Shown piece by piece: positions 36,405-44,079 of a stretch of DNA of 64,000 nt (its first letter is position 1; the number at the start of each line of letters is the position of its first letter). Under the pieces are notes generated by a model. It made no database searches. It saw only the letters and a program-made list of their open reading frames with translations, and was not told where the DNA came from. The stretch is from Nonomuraea fuscirosea (lineage in GTDB: Bacteria; Actinomycetota; Actinomycetes; Streptosporangiales; Streptosporangiaceae), in contig NZ_PVNG01000014.1 of assembly GCF_003001935.1 (NCBI RefSeq), positions 248,001 to 312,000 on the forward strand. Reading direction: 5' to 3'. The position numbers and the translations under genes are program-made.

Positions 36405-37180
36405 CGGGAGACCGTCCCTGGTGCGGGCGCTGGGGTGATCGTGCGCTTCTCGATGGATTTGTCGGCGGCCTGTTCGGGGGTCAGGGCGATGACCCGCTGG
36501 ACGAAGACGCCGGGCAGGTGCACCTCGTCGGGGTCCAGCTCGGTCAGCTCCTCGACCTCGGCGATCGTGATCCGCCCGGCCATGGCCGCGAGGGGGTTGA
36601 AGTTCCTGGCGGCCTTGTGGAAGACGAGGTTGCCGTGCCGGTCTCCCCTGGCCGCGCGGACGAGGGCGAAGTCGGTGCGGATGCCGTGTTCGAGCACGTA
36701 TTCACGGCCGTCGAACTCGCGCACCTCCTTGGGCGGTGAGGCGAGCGCGACGCTGCCGTCGGGATTGTGGCGCAGCGGCAGACCGCCGTCGGCGATGGGC
36801 GTGCCGACGCCCGCCGGGGTGTAGAAGGCGGGGATGCCACTGCCGCCCGCGCGCAGCCGCTCGGCCAGGCTGCCCTGCGGGGTGAGTTCGACCGTAAGCT
36901 CGCCGGCCAAATATTGGCGGGCGAACTCCTTGTTGTCGCCGATGTAGGAGGCGGTGACGTGGGCGATGCGCCCGGCCGCCAGCAGGACGCCCAGGCCGCC
37001 GCCGTCCACGCCGCAGTTGTTGGACACGACGCCGATGCGGCGCACGCCAGTGTCGTAGAGGGCTTGGATCAGCACGTTGGGGATGCCGCTGAGGCCGAAG
37101 CCGCCGACGGCGAACGACGCTCCGTCGTGCACGCCGGCCAGCGCCTCCGCGGCCGTGGCGAGCACCTTGTCTCTCCGCAC
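36401..37180 (-). CDS. pcaI: 3-oxoadipate CoA-transferase subunit A
   Basis: 259 residues from GTG 37180. An upstream in-frame GTG at 37225 would place the operator-like repeats inside the gene and add 15 residues absent from the usual family start, so it is not preferred; GGAG lies 4 bases before 37180. SFAVGGFGLSGIPNVLI is the CoA-binding signature of the alpha subunit, and GGGLGVLLAAGRI and SGIPAFYTPAGVGTPIADG follow. It is the first gene of the pca operon, read from the promoter shared with the IclR regulator. Confidence 0.93.
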   Translation of the reverse strand: MRRDKVLATAAEALAGVHDGASFAVGGFGLSGIPNVLIQALYDTGVRRIGVVSNNCGVDGGGLGVLLAAGRIAHVTASYIGDNKEFARQYLAGELTVELTPQGSLAERLRAGGSGIPAFYTPAGVGTPIADGGLPLRHNPDGSVALASPPKEVREFDGREYVLEHGIRTDFALVRAARGDRHGNLVFHKAARNFNPLAAMAGRITIAEVEELTELDPDEVHLPGVFVQRVIALTPEQAADKSIEKRTITPAPAPGTVSR

Positions 37181-37200
37181 GACGCTCCGATCGAGACCGT

Positions 37201-37233
37201 GTTCGCTCTGCGAACTTTTGTTCACTATTATCG
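37201..37233. promoter_or_regulatory. Divergent pcaI/iclR promoter with three-half-site operator
   Basis: GTTCGC-TCT-GCGAAC (37201-37215) is a perfect dyad, and a third half-site GTTCAC (37220-37225) follows after TTTT, giving a second dyad with one mismatch. Back-to-back -10 candidates overlap: GATAAT for pcaI (minus, 37233-37228) and TATTAT for the regulator (37226-37231). IclR-type pca regulators are known to use a palindrome plus an extra repeat. Confidence 0.6.
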
Positions 37234-37312
37234 CGTTCAGTATGTGTACCGGGTGGCTCGCCTGTCAAAGGTCGTCCCCGACGCCCCGGCGGCCGAACAG
37301 GCGGAGGAACCC

Positions 37313-38830
37313 ATGGAGGAGACGTTGGAGCAGCCGGTGGAGCAGCCGGTGGAAGCGGCCGGGACGCTGGAGCGCGGGCTGGCCGTGCTGCGCGCCGTGG
37401 CCGCCGACCCGGCCAGGCCCGCCCGCGCGACGGATCTGGCCCGCGCGACCGGGCTGGCCAGGTCCACGGTGGACCGGGTCGTCGGCACGCTCGTCCACCT
37501 CGGTTACCTGCGCGAGGACGGCCGCGACGTGCGCCTCGCCCCGCGCCTGATGGAGCTGGGCGAGGCGTACCTGGCCGGCGACGGGCTGCGCGACGCCCTC
37601 GCCCCGGCGGCCGTGCGGCTGGCCGAGGAGCTGGACGAGTCCGTGTCGCTGGCCGTACGGGACGGCGACGAGGTGCGCTTCGTGGTGCAGGTCACCCGGC
37701 GGCGGGCCATGTCGGTCAGCTTCCGCGTGGGCGACGTGCTGCCGGCCGACCGGTGCGCGGCCGGGCTGGCGCTGCTCGATCCGGACGCGCCGTGGGCCGA
37801 GGACGACCAGCTCATCGAGCCGGGGCTGATCGCGGTGGCGGTGCCCGTACGGGACGGCCGCGGCGCGGCGGTCTGCGCGATCAGCGTCGTGAGCCACACC
37901 AGCAGGCACACGGCGGCCGGGCTGCGCGACCACTGCCTGCCCGCGCTGCGCCGGACGGTCGAGGAGATGGAGACGATCCTGCGCGACCGCTCACCCCTGC
38001 CTCCGCCGCGCCTCGATCCCGGCCGCGGGGCGGCGGACGGCGCGCAGGCCGCCAAGCGGCAGCTCGGCATGGGGTTCCTGCAGTCGCTGGCGCGCGGGCT
38101 CGCGGTGCTGGTCGCGCTCGGCTCGGCGCGCGGCGGGCTGACGCTCGCGGACTGCGCCAAGGTCACGGGCCTGCCCCGGGCCAGCGTACGGCGGGCGGTG
38201 CAGACCCTGGAACGCCTCGGCTACGCCACCGCCGCCGGCGGCGCCCGGTTCGCGCTGCTCCCCCGCGTGCTGGAGTTCGGCTACGCGCACCTGTCCGGGC
38301 TGACGTTCGGCGAGATCGTCCAGCCGCACCTGGCCGACCTGGTGGCCCGGGTCCGCGAGTCGGCGTCGGTGGCGGTGCTGTCGGGCGACGACGTCGTGTA
38401 CGTGGCCAGGGTCCAGACCGTGAGCCTCATGAGCGTCAACCTCACCGTGGGCACGCGGCTGCCCGCGTACGCGACCTCCATGGGCCGGGTGCTCCTGGCC
38501 GAGCTGCCCGAGGAGCGGCTGGCGTCGATCGTGCCGCGCCGCCTGTCGGCCAGGACCGTCACCTCGCGCTCCGAGCTGCGGGCGCTGCTGCGCCGGGCGG
38601 CGGCCGACGGGTACGCGCTGGTGGACCAGGAGCTGGAGGAGGGCGTCCGGTCGATCGCGGTCCCCGTACGGGATCGGGCCGGGCGCGCCGTCGCGGCGGT
38701 GAACGTCGCCACCCACGCCGGCCGCGCCACCCCCGCCGCCCTCATGAACGACGTGCTGCCCGCTCTCAGGGAGACGGCGGCCAGGATGGAGGCCGACCTG
38801 GCCCACACGCGGGCGGCAGTGGACGAGTGA
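37313..38830 (+). CDS. Tandem-duplicated IclR-family regulator of the pca genes
   Basis: 505 residues. The ATG at 37313 has GGAGGA 4 bases upstream; in-frame GTGs at 37244 and 37253 are alternatives. It contains two IclR units. Unit 1 (about 15-235): TLERGLAVLRAVAAD and ATGLARSTVDRVVGTLVHLG as HTH, with a shortened effector domain. Unit 2 (about 253-505): LQSLARGLAVLVALGSARGG and VTGLPRASVRRAVQTLERLG, then a full effector domain with VGTRLPAYATSMGRVLLAEL. It is divergent from pcaI across a three-half-site operator, so it most likely activates or represses the operon in response to a pathway intermediate. Confidence 0.88.
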   Translation: MEETLEQPVEQPVEAAGTLERGLAVLRAVAADPARPARATDLARATGLARSTVDRVVGTLVHLGYLREDGRDVRLAPRLMELGEAYLAGDGLRDALAPAAVRLAEELDESVSLAVRDGDEVRFVVQVTRRRAMSVSFRVGDVLPADRCAAGLALLDPDAPWAEDDQLIEPGLIAVAVPVRDGRGAAVCAISVVSHTSRHTAAGLRDHCLPALRRTVEEMETILRDRSPLPPPRLDPGRGAADGAQAAKRQLGMGFLQSLARGLAVLVALGSARGGLTLADCAKVTGLPRASVRRAVQTLERLGYATAAGGARFALLPRVLEFGYAHLSGLTFGEIVQPHLADLVARVRESASVAVLSGDDVVYVARVQTVSLMSVNLTVGTRLPAYATSMGRVLLAELPEERLASIVPRRLSARTVTSRSELRALLRRAAADGYALVDQELEEGVRSIAVPVRDRAGRAVAAVNVATHAGRATPAALMNDVLPALRETAARMEADLAHTRAAVDE

Positions 38831-38887
38831 GGATCCGGGATCGCCGGACCGCCCCCGGACGGCCGCACGCTGGCTAGTATCCCGGGC

Positions 38888-39862
38888 ATGAAAGCCGCAG
38901 TGCGCGCCGAATACGGCCCGCCAGAAGTGGTGAGCATCGCTGAAGTGGATCGGCCGGTCGTCAAGGACGGCGACGTGCTCGTCAAGGTGCACGCGACGAC
39001 GGTCAACCGGACGGACTGCGCGTTACGCGCGGCCCAGCCCTTCATCTGGAGATTCTTCACCGGCCTCATCACGCCGAAGGTGACGATCCTCGGCACCGAG
39101 TTCGCCGGCGAGGTCGAGGCGGTGGGCCGCGACGTCACCGCCGTCAAGCCCGGCGACCGGGTCTTCGGCTACAACGACGACGGGTTCGGGGCGCACGCCC
39201 AGTACATGACGGCCTCTCCGAAGGTCGCGCTGGCACTCGTGCCCGAGGGGTTCACGTACGAGGAGGTCGTGCCCGGGACGGAGGGGTCGCACTACGCGCT
39301 CAACATCATCAGGTCGGCGCGGATCGGCGCCGGGCAGTCCGTGCTCGTGTACGGCGCGACCGGCGCCATCGGGTCGGCGGCGGTGCAACTGCTGAAGAAC
39401 GAGGGCGCGGACGTGACCGCCGTCTGCGCGACCGAGCACCTCGACCTGGTCGCCGGCCTGGGAGCCGACCGGGTCGTGGACTACACGGCCACGGACTTCA
39501 CCCAGGACGAGCGCACCTACGACGCCGTCATCGACGCGGTCGGCAAGACCACGTTCGGGCGGTGCCGGCGGCTGCTCAAGCCACGCGGGATCTTCGTCGC
39601 CTCCGACGTGGGGCCGGGGGCGCAGAACCTGCTCCTGGCGCTGGTCACCCCGCTGTTCGGCGGCAGACGGGTGGTCTTCCCCATCCCGAAGGACGATCCG
39701 GGGATGGCGGAGTACTTCAAGGGGCTGATCGAGGCGGGGACGTTCCGGCCGGTGATCGACCGGCGCTACCCGCTGGACGAGATCCTCGAAGCCCACCGGT
39801 ACGTCGAGTCGGGGCGGAAGGTCGGCAACGTGGTGATCACCGTGTCGCATCCTGAGGGATAG
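38888..39862 (+). CDS. MDR-family NAD(P)-dependent oxidoreductase (quinone-reductase-like)
   Basis: 324 residues, ATG at 38888 with TAGTAT seven bases upstream. It is a zinc-free medium-chain dehydrogenase: the GroES-like part has VLVKVHATTVNRTDCALR and GTEFAGEVEAVG, and the Rossmann motif is VLVYGATGAIGSAAVQLLK (about residues 152-170). No structural-zinc cysteine cluster is present. Such proteins reduce quinones or enones with NADPH. It stands alone, convergent with the PAP2 gene; no pathway partner is evident. Confidence 0.88.
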   Translation: MKAAVRAEYGPPEVVSIAEVDRPVVKDGDVLVKVHATTVNRTDCALRAAQPFIWRFFTGLITPKVTILGTEFAGEVEAVGRDVTAVKPGDRVFGYNDDGFGAHAQYMTASPKVALALVPEGFTYEEVVPGTEGSHYALNIIRSARIGAGQSVLVYGATGAIGSAAVQLLKNEGADVTAVCATEHLDLVAGLGADRVVDYTATDFTQDERTYDAVIDAVGKTTFGRCRRLLKPRGIFVASDVGPGAQNLLLALVTPLFGGRRVVFPIPKDDPGMAEYFKGLIEAGTFRPVIDRRYPLDEILEAHRYVESGRKVGNVVITVSHPEG

Positions 39863-39881
39863 GTCCGAGCGGGAGGCGCCC

Positions 39882-39957
39882 GCACCTGCTCAGGCCCGCC
39901 CGCAACCGCTCAGCGCTCATGGCCCGCCGGCACCTGCTCAACGCTCGCGGCCCGCCC
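39882..39957. repeat. 28-bp tandem repeat between convergent genes
   Basis: Three imperfect copies of a unit like GCACCTGCTCAACGCTCGCG followed by GCCCGCCC lie at 39882-39900 (lacking eight or nine bases), 39902-39929 and 39930-39957. The last copy runs over the 3' end of the PAP2 gene, so copy-number change would alter the end of that protein or its 3' region. Confidence 0.6.
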
Positions 39958-40678
39958 GTACCGACTCGGGCGCCACGCCCTCGATGACCGGCGAGCCGCG
40001 CCGGTGACCCTGGTCCCGGCGCCACGTCTCGAAGCCCGCCACCGTGGCGGCGAGCACCGCTGCTCCCAGCACGGTCCCGGCGAGCACGTCGCTCACCCAG
40101 TGCACGCCGAGCGCGATCCGCGTGTAACCCACCGAGAGCACCAGGAACGCGGCGACCGCCCAGGCCACCCACCGCCCCCATCGGGGCAGCGAGGGCAGCA
40201 TGAGCAGCACGATCACGCCCGCGCCGACCGTCACGCCGGCCGCGTGGCCCGACGGGAAGGAGTCGCCGGGGGCGAGCGCGACGGGGTCGGGCAGGCGCGG
40301 GCGGGCACGGGCGACGACGACCTTGATCGCGAAGGCGAGCAGCCCGCTCACGGTCACGGTGGTGACCGCCCAGAGAGCGGTCCGCGGCGCGCCCCTGCGC
40401 AGCAGCCGGACCGCGTACGCGGCCACGGCGATCCGCCACGGCCACGGCCCGAACAGGTCCGTCCACACGATGAGCACCCGGGTCACGTCCGGGTTGGCCA
40501 GCGCGTACGCGTGCAGGTCCGCCGCGATGCCCGCGTCCAGCGCGTTGAGCGGCAGCTTCGCCACGACCAGCAGCAGGCTGAACGGGATCATGACGAGCGC
40601 GGCGGCGAGAGCGGCCAGGGTCAGCCGCGGTCCCAGCCCGTGGGCCGGGCGCCGCGACCTCCCCTCCTCGAAACGCAT
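39938..40678 (-). CDS. PAP2-family membrane phosphatase
   Basis: 246 residues, ATG at 40678. The three phosphatase motifs are visible: KVVVARARP (KxxxxxxRP), PSGH in DSFPSGHAAGVTV, and TRIALGVHWVSD (a variant of SRxxxxxHxxxD with Thr in place of Ser). About six membrane helices surround them. Likely substrates are lipid phosphates such as undecaprenyl pyrophosphate or phosphatidate. The gene ends within a 28-bp tandem repeat. Confidence 0.9.
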   Translation of the reverse strand: MRFEEGRSRRPAHGLGPRLTLAALAAALVMIPFSLLLVVAKLPLNALDAGIAADLHAYALANPDVTRVLIVWTDLFGPWPWRIAVAAYAVRLLRRGAPRTALWAVTTVTVSGLLAFAIKVVVARARPRLPDPVALAPGDSFPSGHAAGVTVGAGVIVLLMLPSLPRWGRWVAWAVAAFLVLSVGYTRIALGVHWVSDVLAGTVLGAAVLAATVAGFETWRRDQGHRRGSPVIEGVAPESVRAGRER

Positions 40679-40740
40679 CCGCGCTCGGCTACCCAGGCGG
40701 GCGGCGTTGATGCCTGCCCGGACGCCGGCGAACCAGCCTT

Positions 40741-41472
40741 TCAGCGGCCGGGTACCGGCAGGAGCGCCAGGTGGTCGCTGGTGACGAGGTCGAACCTGAG
40801 GGCGAGCGAGACGAGCGCGTGGCGCTGCCAGTCGGCCTTGCCCTCACCGCTCTGCGGGCTCTTGACGTGCAGCTTCTTCTCGGCCAGGTAGCCGATGTGG
40901 AACCCGATCGCGGTCCGGCTCAGCCCCAGGTCCGGCAGCCGTTCCATGATCTCGGGGACCGTCGGGATGCGCGAGGTCGAGGGGTCGCGCAGGCGCGGCT
41001 CGCACAGTGCGACCAGGATGCGGAAGTATTTGGCGTTCTGGTCGAGGGGGTAGGCGACCTGCGTGACCGCGCCGCCGTCCGCGCTGCCCGGCGGCACATG
41101 CACGTGCCGCGGCGCGAACACCAGGAACGACACCGTGCCGTCCACGGCGGGCAGCATCACCCGGGAGAACTCGAACGGGATCGGCGCCCCCATGCGCCCC
41201 GGCGGCACCTTGACGAACTCCCCGCCGCCCTCGGGGTTCTCCACCACGTACGTCTTGAAGGTGCTGAGGTTGGACAGCATCCAGTAGTCGGCCACGGCGG
41301 CGATCCGGCCGGCCCGCCGGGACACGGCGGGGTCGTCGAGCAGCAGGTCGACGGGCGCGTTGGGCGCCCCGCGCCCGAAGAACGCCTGCTCACCCGGCGC
41401 GAGCTCCAGCGAGTAGGGCCGGGCGTCCGTGGGCGCCGCCGCCATCTGGATCAAGATCGTGCTGTGCGACAT
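40741..41472 (-). CDS. FHA-domain protein with C-terminal winged-helix-like region
   Basis: 243 residues, ATG at 41472. Residues 15-110 form an FHA domain (FGRGAPNAPVDLLLDDPAVS, then the turn with NLSTFKTYVVEN), which binds phosphothreonine. The C-terminal half has a DNA-binding-like region: RIPTVPEIMERLPDLGLSRT and IGFHIGYLAEKKLHVK. It is divergent from the Ser/Thr kinase at 41746, so it may be a phosphorylated partner of that kinase (inference). A small ORF lies just upstream on the same strand. Confidence 0.85.
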   Translation of the reverse strand: MSHSTILIQMAAAPTDARPYSLELAPGEQAFFGRGAPNAPVDLLLDDPAVSRRAGRIAAVADYWMLSNLSTFKTYVVENPEGGGEFVKVPPGRMGAPIPFEFSRVMLPAVDGTVSFLVFAPRHVHVPPGSADGGAVTQVAYPLDQNAKYFRILVALCEPRLRDPSTSRIPTVPEIMERLPDLGLSRTAIGFHIGYLAEKKLHVKSPQSGEGKADWQRHALVSLALRFDLVTSDHLALLPVPGR

Positions 41473-41516
41473 CGCGCGTGACCCTACTCGTACGCTCTCG
41501 AAGGTGTCCAGGAAGA

Positions 41517-41636
41517 TCAGACCGGCAACGACCGGCCGTCCGGCCGCGAGCGCTCCCGCGGCGCGGCGGCCGGCCGGTCGTTTCCGCCCCCGCGGCGGTC
41601 GTTCTTCCCGGCATGACCCCAGTCGTTGTCGGCCAT
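41517..41636 (-). CDS. Small ORF, 39 residues, hypothetical
   Basis: ATG at 41636 is preceded by GGAGGG with about 8 bases spacing, a strong ribosome site. The codons are typical of the genome, nearly all ending in G or C. The peptide (MADNDWGHAGKNDRRGGGND at its start) is hydrophilic and rich in Gly, Arg and Asp, with no signal or membrane segment, and looks disordered. It lies 44 bases upstream of the FHA gene on the same strand and may be co-transcribed with it. No homologue is recognised, so this is a moderate call. Confidence 0.45.
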   Translation of the reverse strand: MADNDWGHAGKNDRRGGGNDRPAAAPRERSRPDGRSLPV

Positions 41637-41745
41637 GTGACTTCCCTCCGGATACTGGGCGCGCTGCCTCGATCGTCCCGGTCTGCGGCCGTTTCCGTAA
41701 CCTGGTAGCTGCCAGGGCGCGTGGACGGATCCACGGTGATCGACC

Positions 41746-43374
41746 ATGATGAGGGGGATGACGGCTCCAACCCACGCGGGCCGCTACCGGATCGAGCAGC
41801 TCATCGGGGTCGGGGGGTTCGCCTCCGTCCATCTCGCGCACGACGAGGAGTTGCGCTCGTCCGTGGCGGTCAAGATCCTCGCGGACAACTGGTCCCGTCA
41901 GGCCGGCGTGCGCGAACGGTTCCTCCAGGAGGCCCGGCTGCTGCGCCGGGCCGACTCCCACCTGCTCGTGCAGGTCTTCGACGTGGGCGAGCTGGACGAC
42001 GGGCGGCCGTACTTCGTGATGACGTACGCCGACCGCGGCACCCTGGGCGAGCGGCTGACCGGCCCGCCGCTCCCGGTCGGCGAGGCGCTGGCCCTCATGG
42101 GCGAGATCTGCCAGGCGGTCGCGGTGCTGCACAGCATTGGGGTCGTGCACCGCGACCTGAAACCGTCGAACGTGCTGTTCTGCTCGCGGCCCCAGGGCGG
42201 GGAGCGGGTGATGGTGGCCGATCTCGGGATCGCGCGGTCCACCGACCATCTCAGCGGGCTGACGATGCCGGCCGGGTCGCCGGGCTACCAGGCGCCCGAG
42301 CAGCTCTACTTCGACGGGGCGCCGGACGCGCGGGCCGACGTGCACGGGCTCGGCGCGCTGACGTACCGCCTGCTCACCGGCACGGTCCCGGCCAAGCCGG
42401 AGCTACGGGTGCCGCCCAGCGCGCTGCGGCCCGAGGTGCCTGAGGCGGTGGACGTGGCCGTGATGGCCGCGCTGGCCCCGGACCGGCGGTCGCGCTATCC
42501 GGACGCCGCCGCTTATGCGGCGGCATTGGCGTCCCCCACGCCTCTCCTCCCCGCGACGCCGGACGCCGAGCGGCCGGAGGAAGCCGACGAACGTGAGCAA
42601 CCGGGGCACCAGCCACCCGGCGACCGGCCGCCGGACGACGGCACACCAAACGGCGGGGCATCCGATGGCGGTACATCCGGTGACGGGGCACCCGGCGACA
42701 GCGCACCCGGTGACAGGGCATCCAGTGACAGGGCATCCGGCGATGACGTGTGGGCCGGGAAGAGGCGGCGCAACGTGCTCGTCGGAGGCGTCGCGGTGCT
42801 GACCGCGGTCCTGGCCGCCGCCACCACCGTGGGTGTCACGCTGGCCCAGCGGCCCGGCGGCACCCCGTCCCCCGGCGCCACCGCGACCCCGTCCCCCACC
42901 GGTGCGGACACCGGCCGCTGGCTGCGTCCGGGCTCCGACGTGCCGGATCGGTACCGGGCGCTGATCGTCGAGGCGGGCACGTACTGCAGCCTGCCGGGCC
43001 TGAGCCCGGCCCTGATCGCCGCGATGCTCAAGGCGGAGTCCGGCTTCGACGCCGCGCTCTCCGATCCGGCGAACGACGAGTTCGGCATCGCCAGGTGGAC
43101 GCCCAGGGTGCTGTGGCACTGGCAGCCCGGCGGCCTGCAGAGCCCGATGCCGACGCCGCCGTTCGACCCGCGGCTGTCGATCCAGTCCATGGGGCGGTTC
43201 ATGTGCCGGCTGGGCCCGCGGGTCGCCGACGTACCAGGCGATCCGGCGATGAACCTGGCCGCGCTCTTCCGCAGCGGCGTCGACCCGGTCAAGCGGGCCG
43301 GCGGCGTCCCGCCGAAGTGGCGCGGCTACACCGCCAAGGTCGCCCGATACATGCGCGACTACGAGCCTTCGTGA
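41746..43374 (+). CDS. Transmembrane Ser/Thr protein kinase fused to an extracellular lytic-transglycosylase-like domain
   Basis: 542 residues; ATG 41746 is used, with ATG 41758 possible. Residues 15-275 are a PknB-type kinase: YRIEQLIGVGGFASVHLAHD, the Lys of VAVKIL, catalytic VVHRDLKPSNVLF, ADLGIA in place of DFG and GSPGYQAPEQ. A repetitive Gly/Asp/Pro juxtamembrane linker (280-335) leads to one membrane helix (about 342-365). The extracellular part (about 400-540) resembles an SLT transglycosylase: LSPALIAAMLKAESGFDAAL has the catalytic-Glu motif ESGF. It may sense or cut peptidoglycan and signal inward. Confidence 0.85.
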   Translation: MMRGMTAPTHAGRYRIEQLIGVGGFASVHLAHDEELRSSVAVKILADNWSRQAGVRERFLQEARLLRRADSHLLVQVFDVGELDDGRPYFVMTYADRGTLGERLTGPPLPVGEALALMGEICQAVAVLHSIGVVHRDLKPSNVLFCSRPQGGERVMVADLGIARSTDHLSGLTMPAGSPGYQAPEQLYFDGAPDARADVHGLGALTYRLLTGTVPAKPELRVPPSALRPEVPEAVDVAVMAALAPDRRSRYPDAAAYAAALASPTPLLPATPDAERPEEADEREQPGHQPPGDRPPDDGTPNGGASDGGTSGDGAPGDSAPGDRASSDRASGDDVWAGKRRRNVLVGGVAVLTAVLAAATTVGVTLAQRPGGTPSPGATATPSPTGADTGRWLRPGSDVPDRYRALIVEAGTYCSLPGLSPALIAAMLKAESGFDAALSDPANDEFGIARWTPRVLWHWQPGGLQSPMPTPPFDPRLSIQSMGRFMCRLGPRVADVPGDPAMNLAALFRSGVDPVKRAGGVPPKWRGYTAKVARYMRDYEPS

Positions 43375-43416
43375 GGACGTGCTCGGTCAACGGGTGCGGT
43401 GGCCGGATTCGGACAC

Positions 43417-43432
43417 CGGTCGGGAGCGACCG
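43417..43432 (+). terminator. Stem-loop downstream of the kinase gene
   Basis: CGGTCG-GGAG-CGACCG forms a 6-bp stem with a 4-base loop, 42 bases after the kinase stop. No U-run follows. It could be a non-canonical actinobacterial terminator or an RNA-end structure. Confidence 0.3.
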
Positions 43433-43539
43433 AAAGCACGAGTACTCTGCAAGGGCTTCAGCTAGCTCTATATTGGGCACAGTTGTCCACACACCTTCGC
43501 GACATGCTCCTACAGGCTCGCGCGCGGGTTCCCAGTTCT

Positions 43540-43554
43540 ATTGCACTATGCAAT
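43540..43554. promoter_or_regulatory. ATTGCA-CTA-TGCAAT palindrome upstream of the STAS gene
   Basis: A perfect dyad with 6-bp arms and a 3-base spacer ends 37 bases before the STAS start. It abuts a GATAAA -10-like hexamer (43555-43560). It is probably an operator for an unidentified regulator. Confidence 0.45.
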
Positions 43555-43591
43555 GATAAAGACGGCGAACCACCAGGAACGGAGGGGTGGA

Positions 43592-43939
43592 ATGGCGAGC
43601 GCCGACCGTACCGGCTTCTCCTGGATCGTCACTCAGCGTGACAACACGGCTGTGCTGAGTCCCGCGGGAGAGCTGGACCTGTCCACGATGGGAGAGTTCC
43701 GAGACGGGCTCACCCACGCCATGGAGTGCATCCGGCCGCCCCTCGTGGTCGTCGATCTCCAGGACGTCCCCTTCTGTGACTCCTCGGGGCTGAACACGCT
43801 GATCTGGGCCGCCAACACCGTCGAGGCGGCCGGCGGGACCTTCAGCCTGAGCGGGGCGCAACCGCGGATCACCCGGCTGCTGCGCCTGACGGGCCTGGAC
43901 AAACGCTTCTCCCTCTGTGACACCTCCGCCGGTTCCTGA
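43592..43939 (+). CDS. STAS-domain anti-sigma factor antagonist
   Basis: 115 residues from ATG 43592, which has GGAGGGG 5-6 bases upstream. One STAS domain: VLSPAGELDLSTMGEFRDGL, then VVDLQDVPFCDSSGLNTLIW, where the Ser after CD is the usual phosphorylation site of SpoIIAA-type antagonists. Unphosphorylated, such proteins release a sigma factor from its anti-sigma kinase. The partner genes are not in this window. It follows the membrane kinase gene but has its own promoter region. Confidence 0.92.
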   Translation: MASADRTGFSWIVTQRDNTAVLSPAGELDLSTMGEFRDGLTHAMECIRPPLVVVDLQDVPFCDSSGLNTLIWAANTVEAAGGTFSLSGAQPRITRLLRLTGLDKRFSLCDTSAGS

Positions 43940-44079
43940 CCGGCGGTCGCGAGCCCCGCGAAGGTAAGGCTGTCCCTACCATCGCCAAGGGGGAGCTCTT
44001 CATGGTGTGCTCCGCCGGGGCCCGGCCAGACTGATCTTGAAAGTTCGGCCGAGCGCCCGATCGACTGGAGCAGACCCCC

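Noticed and set aside
37178..37225. Upstream GTG 37225 as the pcaI start
   Set aside because: It would put the operator-like half-sites and the predicted transcription start inside the gene and add residues not typical of the family.
43380..43440. tRNA-like 3' end (GTGTCCGAATCCGG on the minus strand)
   Set aside because: I could not form a proper T-arm with a 7-base loop or an acceptor stem. At most it is a decayed tRNA or attachment-site remnant, and no integrated element lies next to it.
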